Assembly (NCBI GenBank): GCA_902604545.1
Contig: CACKZG010000009.1
Span: forward strand, 1 to 33,531
Length of the DNA: 33,531 nucleotides
Origin: an uncultured Pelagibacteraceae bacterium
GTDB lineage: Bacteria; Pseudomonadota; Alphaproteobacteria; Pelagibacterales; Pelagibacteraceae
Direction of reading: 5' to 3'
Both the position numbers and the translations under genes were made by a program. Below are positions 17,686 through 25,893 of the stretch, piece by piece (position 1 is the stretch's first letter; every line of letters begins with the position of its first letter). The notes under the pieces were generated by a model, which saw nothing but the letters and a program-made list of their open reading frames with translations, searched no databases and was not told where the DNA came from.

Positions 17686-18096
17686 ATGCCAAAGAAAAAA
17701 AATAAAAAAGTAGCAAAAACAAAAGAGGTAAAAGGTCAGTTAGGTAAAAAGAAAGAGACTGCTAGAGAAAAAATGATTGGTCAGTCTATTGGTTACAGAT
17801 ACGATGTTAATCTTTTACCTGACTATTCTAAGCTAACTCCATTTCTTAAGAAATACATAGAGGCGATGGGATGGGATGATTTAAATTGGCTGGAAGATGT
17901 CCATATGGGCTATGAAGAAGATAGACCTGCAGTATTTTGTAGAAATGCAAATGGTTGGGTTACAATTCCAAAATCAATTAAGCTACCAAACAATCAACAA
18001 GATAGAGATATGATTGCAAGAGAACTTTTAGTTAAGTTTCAAATGTCTCCAAAACACCCTCTTGTTGATTTGAAAAAAGCTTATTTAAAATTTTAA
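17686..18096 (+). CDS. Uncharacterised protein with lysine-rich N-terminus
   Basis: 136 aa, 8 nt after the mgsC-like stop with an SD-like agaggta; MPKKKNKKVAKTKEVKGQLGKKKETAREK then a compact acidic/aromatic domain. No family recognised. Confidence 0.85.
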   Translation: MPKKKNKKVAKTKEVKGQLGKKKETAREKMIGQSIGYRYDVNLLPDYSKLTPFLKKYIEAMGWDDLNWLEDVHMGYEEDRPAVFCRNANGWVTIPKSIKLPNNQQDRDMIARELLVKFQMSPKHPLVDLKKAYLKF

Positions 18097-18123
18097 GTAT
18101 ACAATCATTAGTTGATAAATTTT

Positions 18124-18151
18124 AAAAACTTAGCGTTCATGCTAGGTTTTT
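18124..18151 (+). terminator. Hairpin terminator after the mgsABC-like operon
   Basis: 11-bp stem AAAAACTTAGC-gttcat-GCTAGGTTTTT (one G-U pair) ending in a T run. Confidence 0.7.
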
Positions 18152-18221
18152 AAGTATTTTATGTTTGTATCGAATCGTAAAATTTAATAGGGTTTTCTAT
18201 AAACTAATATGGAGAGAGAAT

Positions 18222-19622
18222 ATGACTGATCAGTTGGCTGCTCTTACAACCATATTTACAGAATTTTACTACTGGGTAACTGTAGTACTGATGTTTTTAA
18301 TTCACGTCGGTTTCTGTATGTATGAAGTTGGAGCTTCTCGATACAAACACCATCAACATACTCTAATGAAAAATACTATGCTGATACCATTGGTTACAGT
18401 AACGTGGTTTTTGTTTGGTTGGTGGATATACTGGGCTTTTCCTACAGGACCGGGATTGGCACCATCAATAATGAATGAAAGCACCGCTCTCATTACAGAC
18501 GAGTCTGCATTTAGTGCAACATGGTATACGGCAACAAGTGATTTAATGGCTGTAAATCTAGGAGACCATATTTCTGGTGTCTTCTGGGCTGCATTCTTAT
18601 TATTCTCATGGACTGCTGCTTCTATCGTGTCAGGAGCAATTATTGAAAGAATAACAACTTTTGCATTTGGAATTTTGGCAATTGCAATTGGATCTGTTTT
18701 TTGGACGATCGATGCTGCTTGGGGATGGCACTTTGATGGATGGATGTTAAAACTTTTAGGATATCATGATGCTTATGCGTCAGGAGTTATTCACGCTATT
18801 GCAGGTGGATTTGCTTTAGGTGTTCTATTTGTTTTAGGACCAAGAATAGGTAAGTTTTCATCTAGTGGTGAACCAAGAAACATTGGACCAAGAAATCCTT
18901 GGCTAGTAACAATTGGATTATTTTTAATTTATACTGGCTTCTGGGGATTTTATGCAGCATGTAATATACCAATCTTTGACCTTGGACCCGAATATGGGAT
19001 GGAAGGCATAAGTTATTGGACAGCTACAAACATATACGTAACCCCTACTACACTTAGTGGTATAACTTTTAACTTCTTGATGTCATTATCAGGAGGATTA
19101 TTAGCCGGTTATTGGATTGCTAAAGGTGATCCTTTCTGGACATACTCTAGTGGACTAGCAGGTATAATATGTGCTTCAGCTGGAAATGATTTATATCATC
19201 CAATTCAAGCAATGATCATCGGTATGATCGGTGTTGTTATTTCATACAAACTACATTACTGGGTTGAACGTAAGTTCAAAATTGATGATGCAGTTGGTGC
19301 AGTAGCGGTACATGGATATGCTGGATTTATTGGTCTAGTAATTTGCGGTTTTGTCTTAAATGGTTACCCATCATCTGGTTACAGTGTTGGCGCTATGTGG
19401 GATGGAACAACTTATGCTACAATTAACCCATTAGGTCAATTCATCGGTGCATTAATAATGTTCGTTGTTCTTGGACTAATACCGGGCTACGTCATAGCTA
19501 GAGTTCTTCATGGTATGGGTAAATTAAGAATCCCTCGTGAAGTTGAGATAGCTGGACTAGACTATGAAATAATGGAGACTGCTAAAGAGGACGAAAAAGC
19601 AGTTGCGTCCGCAACCAGGTAA
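18222..19622 (+). CDS. amt: Ammonium (Amt-family) transporter
   Basis: 466 aa from ATG 18222 with SD-like gagagag; the track start is an upstream TTG at 18165. Amt-like polytopic protein: MLIPLVTVTWFLFGW, HAIAGGFALGVLFVLGPRIGKF, GAVAVHGYAGFIGLV. Confidence 0.85.
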   Translation: MTDQLAALTTIFTEFYYWVTVVLMFLIHVGFCMYEVGASRYKHHQHTLMKNTMLIPLVTVTWFLFGWWIYWAFPTGPGLAPSIMNESTALITDESAFSATWYTATSDLMAVNLGDHISGVFWAAFLLFSWTAASIVSGAIIERITTFAFGILAIAIGSVFWTIDAAWGWHFDGWMLKLLGYHDAYASGVIHAIAGGFALGVLFVLGPRIGKFSSSGEPRNIGPRNPWLVTIGLFLIYTGFWGFYAACNIPIFDLGPEYGMEGISYWTATNIYVTPTTLSGITFNFLMSLSGGLLAGYWIAKGDPFWTYSSGLAGIICASAGNDLYHPIQAMIIGMIGVVISYKLHYWVERKFKIDDAVGAVAVHGYAGFIGLVICGFVLNGYPSSGYSVGAMWDGTTYATINPLGQFIGALIMFVVLGLIPGYVIARVLHGMGKLRIPREVEIAGLDYEIMETAKEDEKAVASATR

Positions 19623-19635
19623 AGGAGAGTAATAT

Positions 19636-19866
19636 ATGGCTACAGTTACAAACTGGATAGATCACCTTAACAAACCAGCTGAAGAGGTTGCTGGTGCTGT
19701 TTATCCTGGTGCTGGATCTAGTGAAGGAATACTGGTAATCATTGCTATTATTTTGTGGGTTGGTTGGCATGTTTTAACAGCTAAATCTGAGAGTGAAGAA
19801 CTTAATAGACTAGCTAAAAAAAGACATGGTGCTAACGACCATAAAAGCAATATTACCGATTGGTAA
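19636..19866 (+). CDS. Small single-pass membrane protein downstream of amt
   Basis: 76 aa, 13 nt after the amt stop with SD-like aaggagag; one TM segment (GILVIIAIILWVGWHVLTA) and a charged C-terminus. Confidence 0.8.
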   Translation: MATVTNWIDHLNKPAEEVAGAVYPGAGSSEGILVIIAIILWVGWHVLTAKSESEELNRLAKKRHGANDHKSNITDW

Positions 19867-19881
19867 TTTAAATTAAAATTT

Positions 19882-19911
19882 GGGCGCTGCTTAAATGTAG
19901 CGCCCTTTTTT
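19882..19911 (+). terminator. Rho-independent terminator after amt and the small membrane protein
   Basis: 9-bp stem GGGCGCTGC-ttaaat-GTAGCGCCC followed by TTTTTT. Confidence 0.92.
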
Positions 19912-19924
19912 ATGTTCTAAATTT

Positions 19925-20074
19925 ATGGAAGATAAAAAAGAAGAACTAAGGCCCTCAAAAATGAGAGGGGTAGCATTTCCTAAGGCTAAGTATGGTGTGA
20001 TACTAGCCATAATTGTAATTATCGTTGTAAATTTAATTTATTATAAAGAAACAATTTTATCTTTTTTCAAATAA
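19925..20074 (+). CDS. Small single-pass membrane protein (49 aa), not in ORF track
   Basis: My translation: MEDKKEELRPSKMRGVAFPKAKYGVILAIIVIIVVNLIYYKETILSFFK*; charged N-terminus and a clear hydrophobic TM segment; ends 17 nt before the next gene. Confidence 0.6.
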   Translation: MEDKKEELRPSKMRGVAFPKAKYGVILAIIVIIVVNLIYYKETILSFFK

Positions 20075-20091
20075 TTGTGTTAACTTAAATT

Positions 20092-21402
20092 GTGTCTAAA
20101 AATTTATTTCAAATTGCTAAGCAAAAAAAAATTAAATATTTTTTAATCAGTTTTGTAGATTTGTTTGGTGTATTAAGATCAAAATTAGTCCCTGCTCACG
20201 CCATAAAAGAAATGCAAAATGCAGGAGCTGGTTTTGCTGGATTTGCAGCATGGTTAGATATGACGCCAGCAGACTCTGATATGTTTGGAATTCCTGATCC
20301 AGATAGTTTAATTCAACTTCCATGGAATAAAGAAGTTGGATGGTTAGCATCTGACCTATGGATGAATGGCAAACCAGTAGATGCATCACCCAGGGTAATG
20401 TTAAAAAATCAAATAAAAAAACTTAAAAAACAAAATTTAACAATGAAATCGGGCGTTGAGTGTGAATATTTTTTAATTTCAACAGACGGAAACTCAATTG
20501 CAGATCCAAGAGATACTCAGTCTAAACCTTGTTATGACCAATCTGCATTAATGAGAAGGTATGATTTAATTAAGGAAATTTGTGACTGTATGATTGAAAT
20601 GGGATGGGGCCCTTATCAAAATGATCACGAAGATGCTAACGGTCAATTTGAAATGAATTGGGATTATTCAGATTGCCTAAAAACTGCAGATAGACATACG
20701 TTTTTTAAGTTTATGGTAAAAACAATTGCTGAAAAGCACGGATTAAGAGCAACATTTATGCCTAAACCATTTGGAAATTTAACCGGCAATGGTTGTCATG
20801 CTCACGTATCAGTTTGGCAAGGTAGTAAAAATAAATTCTTAGATAATAAAGATAAACTTGGTTTAAGTAAAATGGCCTATAATTTTTTAGGTGGAGTAAT
20901 TAAAAATGCATCATCTTTATCTGCGTTTTTTAACCCTACAATCAATAGTTACAGAAGAATAAATGCACCACCTACAAAATCTGGAGCATCTTGGTCACCG
21001 AGTAGTATTTCCTACACAGGTAACAATCGAACACACATGATTAGAATTCCTGATCCAGGAAGATTTGAATTAAGATTAATGGATGGTTCTGCTAATCCCT
21101 ACTTATTACAAGCAAGTGTTTTAGCAGCTGGTCTATATGGTTTAAAAAATAAAGTTGATCCAGGTAAACCTTTAGATTGCAATATGTATGAAGACCACGC
21201 TAAATATCCCGACTTACCTAAGCTACCCGATGAACTTGAGCAATCATTAAATTTATTAAAAAATAATAAAGATATGAATGATGCTTTTGGCAAAGATGTA
21301 GTTGAAAGTTACATAAAGTTAAGAAGTTCGGAAATGAATGAATTCAAGTCAAAAGATAGTTTTGATAAAAAAAAAAGATGTTACAAAGTGGGAAAAAGAT
21401 AA
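20092..21402 (+). CDS. glnT: Glutamine synthetase type III/GlnT-like
   Basis: 436 aa, GTG start; SGVECEYFLIS, NDHEDANGQFEMNWDYSD, KPFGNLTGNGCHAHVSVW, NNRTHMIRIPDPGRFELRLMDGSANPYLLQA. Confidence 0.85.
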   Translation: MSKNLFQIAKQKKIKYFLISFVDLFGVLRSKLVPAHAIKEMQNAGAGFAGFAAWLDMTPADSDMFGIPDPDSLIQLPWNKEVGWLASDLWMNGKPVDASPRVMLKNQIKKLKKQNLTMKSGVECEYFLISTDGNSIADPRDTQSKPCYDQSALMRRYDLIKEICDCMIEMGWGPYQNDHEDANGQFEMNWDYSDCLKTADRHTFFKFMVKTIAEKHGLRATFMPKPFGNLTGNGCHAHVSVWQGSKNKFLDNKDKLGLSKMAYNFLGGVIKNASSLSAFFNPTINSYRRINAPPTKSGASWSPSSISYTGNNRTHMIRIPDPGRFELRLMDGSANPYLLQASVLAAGLYGLKNKVDPGKPLDCNMYEDHAKYPDLPKLPDELEQSLNLLKNNKDMNDAFGKDVVESYIKLRSSEMNEFKSKDSFDKKKRCYKVGKR

Positions 21403-21421
21403 TACTCTAGATTGTTAGTGT

Positions 21422-22552
21422 ATGACTATCTTATCTAACGGTCATCAATGGAAATATACAGAATTTACAAACAATAAAAATTACTCATTTAATAAAAAAG
21501 AAATTCTAAGTTCTTTAACCTCAGAAGAAATTGATGATGCTTATAATAGTATTTCCAAGTGGAAGGGTTATTCTCCAACTCCACTTCTTTCTTTAAATAA
21601 ACTTTCAAAGGAATTAAATTTAAAAAAAATTTTTTACAAAGATGAAAATCATAGATTTGATTTAAAATCTTTTAAAGCTTTAGGCGGGGCTTATGCAGTA
21701 GAAAAAATAACCAAAGGAAATAAAGATATGGTAGTAGCAACAGCTACTGCTGGTAATCATGGAAGGTCAGTTGCCTGGGGTGCAAGAAGATTGGGATTAA
21801 AATGTAAAATATTTATTAGTGAATTTGTAAGTGATGCAAGAGGCAAAGCTATGTCTGATCTAGGAGCAGATGTAGTTAAAGTAAAAGGTAATTATGAAAA
21901 ATCTTTGATGGAATGCATAAAGCGGTCTACTGAAAATAATTGGCAAATAGTTCAGGATGTTGCTTGGAAAGATTATATGATCGTACCCAAGTATACAATG
22001 GCAGGTTATACAGTCATGATGAAGGAGATAACTAATCAAATCCAGGAAGAGAAAATAACTCACATCATTTTACAGGCTGGCGTTGGCGGCATGGCTGCTG
22101 CCATGGTTGCGGGTATTGCAAGATATTTGGACTATGTTCCAACAATTATAGTTGTTGAACCGGATAGTGCTGCGTGTGTACTGGAAAGCATTAAAACTGG
22201 TAAAATAGAAAAAATAGATATTAAAAGAGAAAGCTTAATGGGTGGTATGTCTTGTGGTGAAGTATCATTGGTCCCATGGGAAATACTCAAAAATTCAGTT
22301 AAACATTGTATTAGTTTACCAGATGATGATATTGCAAAAACTATGAAACTACTTGGAAATTCGAGCTTTAGTGATGATAAAATAATTGCAGGAGAAAATT
22401 CAGCGCCTGGAGTAATCAGTCTGATTACAAGTTGTGAAGATCAAGAAATTAAAGAAAAATTAGATCTAAATGAAAAATCTAACGTTTTGATTTTTGGTTG
22501 TGAGGGAGATACTGATCAAGAAATGTATCAAAAGTTAATTAACCAAAATTAA
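21422..22552 (+). CDS. Diaminopropionate ammonia-lyase-like PLP enzyme
   Basis: 376 aa; YSPTPLLSLNKLSKELNLKKIFYKDENHRFDLKSFKALGGAYAV PLP-lysine motif, TATAGNHGRSVAWGARRLG, QAGVGGMAAAMVAGIARY; fold type II PLP, most like YgeX/DapAL. Confidence 0.8.
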   Translation: MTILSNGHQWKYTEFTNNKNYSFNKKEILSSLTSEEIDDAYNSISKWKGYSPTPLLSLNKLSKELNLKKIFYKDENHRFDLKSFKALGGAYAVEKITKGNKDMVVATATAGNHGRSVAWGARRLGLKCKIFISEFVSDARGKAMSDLGADVVKVKGNYEKSLMECIKRSTENNWQIVQDVAWKDYMIVPKYTMAGYTVMMKEITNQIQEEKITHIILQAGVGGMAAAMVAGIARYLDYVPTIIVVEPDSAACVLESIKTGKIEKIDIKRESLMGGMSCGEVSLVPWEILKNSVKHCISLPDDDIAKTMKLLGNSSFSDDKIIAGENSAPGVISLITSCEDQEIKEKLDLNEKSNVLIFGCEGDTDQEMYQKLINQN

Positions 22553-22556
22553 ACCA

Positions 22557-23978
22557 ATGAGTAGCATAGGTATTTTTTGGATAAGAGAGGATTTTAGAAT
22601 TGAAAATAATCCCGCTTTATCTTTTGCAACACAAAATCATGATAATGTAATTGCATTATATATTTATAATAAAAATGATTTTGATGACAAAAGAGAAGCT
22701 CAAAAATGGTGGGTGTTCAAATCTCTAGAAACTTTAAAAAAAGAATTATCAAATTATAAAATTAACCTTGAAATAGTAATAGGTGAGGAATTAGAGATTT
22801 TTTCTAAATTTAATAAAAAAGACAATATTTCAATTTATTGGAATAAAATTTATGAACCAGATGTTATTACTAAAGGAAAAAAAATACGTGATATATTTAT
22901 TAAAAATGAAATTAATTATAAATATTTCAAAGGTAATATTTTAAATGAATTTCAAGAGGTAAAAAAAAATGATGGAACTCCCTTTAAGGTGTTTACCCCT
23001 TTTTGGAGAAATGCTGAACAAGTATATCTAAATCAGCCACCAAGTAAAAATTATACCGTTAAAAAAAAAATTAAAAAGATTTCATATTTTAAGAAATGTA
23101 TTGAAGCAAAAGATATTTTACCAAAAAAAAATTGGTATAAAAAATTTGAAAAATATTGGCAAGTTTCAGAAAATGAATCAAAAAAAATACTTATAAACTT
23201 AATTGAAAATAAAATTAAAGATTATGGAACCTCTAGAGATATACCATCTCTTGAAGGAACCTCTAAATTATCCCCTTACATCAAACATGGCCAAATTCAT
23301 GTAGGGAGTATTTGGAAAAAATGTTCTGAAATCAAATCAAAAGGAATTGGTTATAGAAAATATATTAATGAACTTGGTTGGAGAGAGTTTTCGCATAGTT
23401 TAATTAATTATTTCCCAGAATTCTTAAAAGGAAATTTTAGAAAGGAATTTGATAAATTCCCTTGGGTAAAAAATGAGAAATTCTTAAAAGCATGGAAAAG
23501 AGGAATGACCGGTTATCCTATAGTCGATGCAGGTATGAGAGAATTATATCAGACTGGATGGATGCATAATAGAATAAGAATGGTTGTTGGTTCATTTTTA
23601 GTCAAACATTTGAGAATTAATTGGACTGAAGGTGAGAAGCATTTTAGAAATTGTCTACTAGATTTTAATAAAGCAAATAATGTTGCTCAATGGCAATGGG
23701 TTGCTGGTTGTGGCGCAGATGCTGCACCTTACTTTAGAATATTTAATCCAATACTTCAGGGTGAAAAATTTGATAAAGAGGGAATTTATGTAAAAAAATG
23801 GGTTCCTGAGCTCAAAAATGTTCCAAATAAATTTATTCATAAACCGTGGGAAATGGAATTAAAATATCAAGAGGCTATAAAAACAATTATTGGTAAAGAT
23901 TATCCCGGGCCTATTGTGGTTCATGAAAAAGCTAGAGCTGCAGCTCTTGAAGCATTTCAATCATTGAAGAAAAAATAA
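22557..23978 (+). CDS. phrB: Deoxyribodipyrimidine photolyase
   Basis: 473 aa; FAD-binding motifs GWREFSHSLINYFPE, WKRGMTGYPIVDAGMRELYQTGWMHNRIRMVVGSFLVKHLRINW, QWQWVAGCGADAAPYFRIFNP. Confidence 0.93.
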   Translation: MSSIGIFWIREDFRIENNPALSFATQNHDNVIALYIYNKNDFDDKREAQKWWVFKSLETLKKELSNYKINLEIVIGEELEIFSKFNKKDNISIYWNKIYEPDVITKGKKIRDIFIKNEINYKYFKGNILNEFQEVKKNDGTPFKVFTPFWRNAEQVYLNQPPSKNYTVKKKIKKISYFKKCIEAKDILPKKNWYKKFEKYWQVSENESKKILINLIENKIKDYGTSRDIPSLEGTSKLSPYIKHGQIHVGSIWKKCSEIKSKGIGYRKYINELGWREFSHSLINYFPEFLKGNFRKEFDKFPWVKNEKFLKAWKRGMTGYPIVDAGMRELYQTGWMHNRIRMVVGSFLVKHLRINWTEGEKHFRNCLLDFNKANNVAQWQWVAGCGADAAPYFRIFNPILQGEKFDKEGIYVKKWVPELKNVPNKFIHKPWEMELKYQEAIKTIIGKDYPGPIVVHEKARAAALEAFQSLKKK

Positions 23979-23985
23979 GTTAATT

Positions 23986-24405
23986 TTATTCACCAATAAA
24001 ATGGTGAATTATAGTTCTTTTTTGAGCTTCTAATCTATGCTCAAATAAGTATATGCCCTGCCAAGTTCCAAGCAATAATTCGCTATCTTTCACGCTTAGA
24101 GAAATTTGATTATTTGTTAATGTAGATTTTATATGTGCAGGCATATCATCTTTTCCCTCTGTAGTATGAATATAGAGCTTTTTATCCATAGGGGCTAATT
24201 TATCAAAATAATTTATTAAATCTGTTTGCACATCTGGATCTGCATTTTCTTGTACAATTAATGAGGCGCTTGTGTGCTGAATACTTAAATTAAGAATACC
24301 ATTTTTAAAGTTATTTTGACTAATCCAATGAATTGTATCATTAGTAAACTCATATAACTTTTGACCATTAGTCTTAATTTGAAGTTTATAGAATTCTTGT
24401 TTCAT
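23986..24405 (-). CDS. yjbQ: YjbQ/UPF0047 family protein
   Basis: 139 aa; NGILNLSIQHTSASLIVQENADPDVQTDLINYFDKLAP, LGTWQGIYLFEHR motifs. Confidence 0.9.
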   Translation of the reverse strand: MKQEFYKLQIKTNGQKLYEFTNDTIHWISQNNFKNGILNLSIQHTSASLIVQENADPDVQTDLINYFDKLAPMDKKLYIHTTEGKDDMPAHIKSTLTNNQISLSVKDSELLLGTWQGIYLFEHRLEAQKRTIIHHFIGE

Positions 24406-25460
24406 TAATTATACTTCCTCAATGTAAGCTCATACAAACGACTAATCGTACGTTTAAATGGTTTTTCTAACAATCTTGAAGAGGTAAATTTATCTAAATT
24501 TTGATCAGCTGTAACTGCTAATGAAATATCTTTATCATAAATTATATCTAACAAAGTGATAAAACGTTGTTGTTGATTTGAATTCACATCATTAAATTGA
24601 GGTATTTGATCTATTACCATAAATTTACAGTTTTTAATTATTTCCAAGTAATCTTCTGCTCCTAAATTTTGATCACATAATTCATTAAATTTTATTCTTA
24701 CTACGCCTTCATAAAAGTTTTCTATTTTAAATTCTCTTCCCTTTACATTAATTGTAATTGAAGATTGTTTTTTATCCTTTGTTATCGTTCTAAAGAATTT
24801 GTTAATCTTAAAATTGGTTTCTTGATTAAGTGGAAAAAAATATCTTTGTTTTTGATTGTCATTAGATTTTCTGTAGTCATCCTCAATTTTTAATTCATAT
24901 TCGATTGATTGATCTTCCATTATTTTTATAAAAGGTATAAATTGTTCGCGTTGAAGACCCTCTTTATAAAGTTCTGAAATTTTGGTATTTGAAGTAAGAA
25001 TAATTTTAATATCTTCTTTAAAGATTTGTTCAAATAGTTTTCCTAAAATCATTGCATCAACAATATTCGTTACTTGAAACTCATCAAAATATATTAATGA
25101 AACTTTTGATTTTAAATTTTTAACAAATTGATTGATAATATTTTCTTCATTTTTTTCTTTTCGTTCATGAACAAAATCATGAAAACTTAACATAAACTCA
25201 TTAAAATGCTGTTTAAATTTTTTATCGTCAAGATGATCATAAAAGAAGTTTAAAATCATTGTTTTACCAACACCTACACCGCCATATAAATAAAACCCTT
25301 TTTTTGATTTTTGTTTAGAAAATAATTTTGAAAAAAATGATTTATAATTACTATGATGGTAATCTTCTAATTTTTTAATTACAGTGATTTGATTAGGATT
25401 AACTTCTAGATCTTGATTTTCACAATAAGATATAAATTTTTTTTCAAATTTTTTTGGCAT
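24405..25460 (-). CDS. zapE: AFG1/ZapE-family ATPase
   Basis: 351 aa; KKGFYLYGGVGVGKTMILNFFYD Walker A, LIYFDEFQVTNIVDAMILGKLFEQIF Walker B, ILTSNTKISELYKEGLQREQFIPFI. Confidence 0.92.
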   Translation of the reverse strand: MPKKFEKKFISYCENQDLEVNPNQITVIKKLEDYHHSNYKSFFSKLFSKQKSKKGFYLYGGVGVGKTMILNFFYDHLDDKKFKQHFNEFMLSFHDFVHERKEKNEENIINQFVKNLKSKVSLIYFDEFQVTNIVDAMILGKLFEQIFKEDIKIILTSNTKISELYKEGLQREQFIPFIKIMEDQSIEYELKIEDDYRKSNDNQKQRYFFPLNQETNFKINKFFRTITKDKKQSSITINVKGREFKIENFYEGVVRIKFNELCDQNLGAEDYLEIIKNCKFMVIDQIPQFNDVNSNQQQRFITLLDIIYDKDISLAVTADQNLDKFTSSRLLEKPFKRTISRLYELTLRKYN

Positions 25461-25891
25461 TAATTTTTTTTAGTTTTAAAGTCAATACCATACTCTGATC
25501 TTGGTCCTTTCCTTAGCCCAAATGGACCTGAAATAAACAAAGTTAATGGTTTGGTTCCTTTTTCTAAATCTACTCGATGTAAATTATTTGCTGATCTGAA
25601 ACCAATATACCCTGGTGGACGCCAATACTTGCCGGTGCTTAATGTTTCCCAATAACCCCCTCTTAAAATTATCGTAATATAAGGAAATGTATGATTGTGA
25701 ACTCCTTCTCCATGATCATCTGCTAGCATCTCATGAATCAATATATTGAATGGAAACCATTTAGGTCGATGCCTCATCAAAACATAGTATCTGTTCATCC
25801 ATGGTTTTGCTTCCTCAAATTTAGGATGTGAAGGGCCTCTATCTAAAACAACTTTTTTTCTTCCAATAAAACTAAGGAATTTAAGAAACAT
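25460..25891 (-). CDS. Cupin-like (jelly-roll) protein of unknown function
   Basis: 143 aa; HGEGVHNHTFPYITIILRGGYWETL...RPPGYIGFRSANNLHRVDLE, a cupin-like His pattern. Confidence 0.7.
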   Translation of the reverse strand: MFLKFLSFIGRKKVVLDRGPSHPKFEEAKPWMNRYYVLMRHRPKWFPFNILIHEMLADDHGEGVHNHTFPYITIILRGGYWETLSTGKYWRPPGYIGFRSANNLHRVDLEKGTKPLTLFISGPFGLRKGPRSEYGIDFKTKKN

Positions 25892-25893
25892 TT

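Noticed and set aside
18165-18221. N-terminal extension of Amt in the ORF track (MYRIVKFNRVFYKLIWREN)
   Set aside because: Begins at a TTG without SD; ATG at 18222 has a good SD-like gagagag and starts a typical Amt N-terminus.
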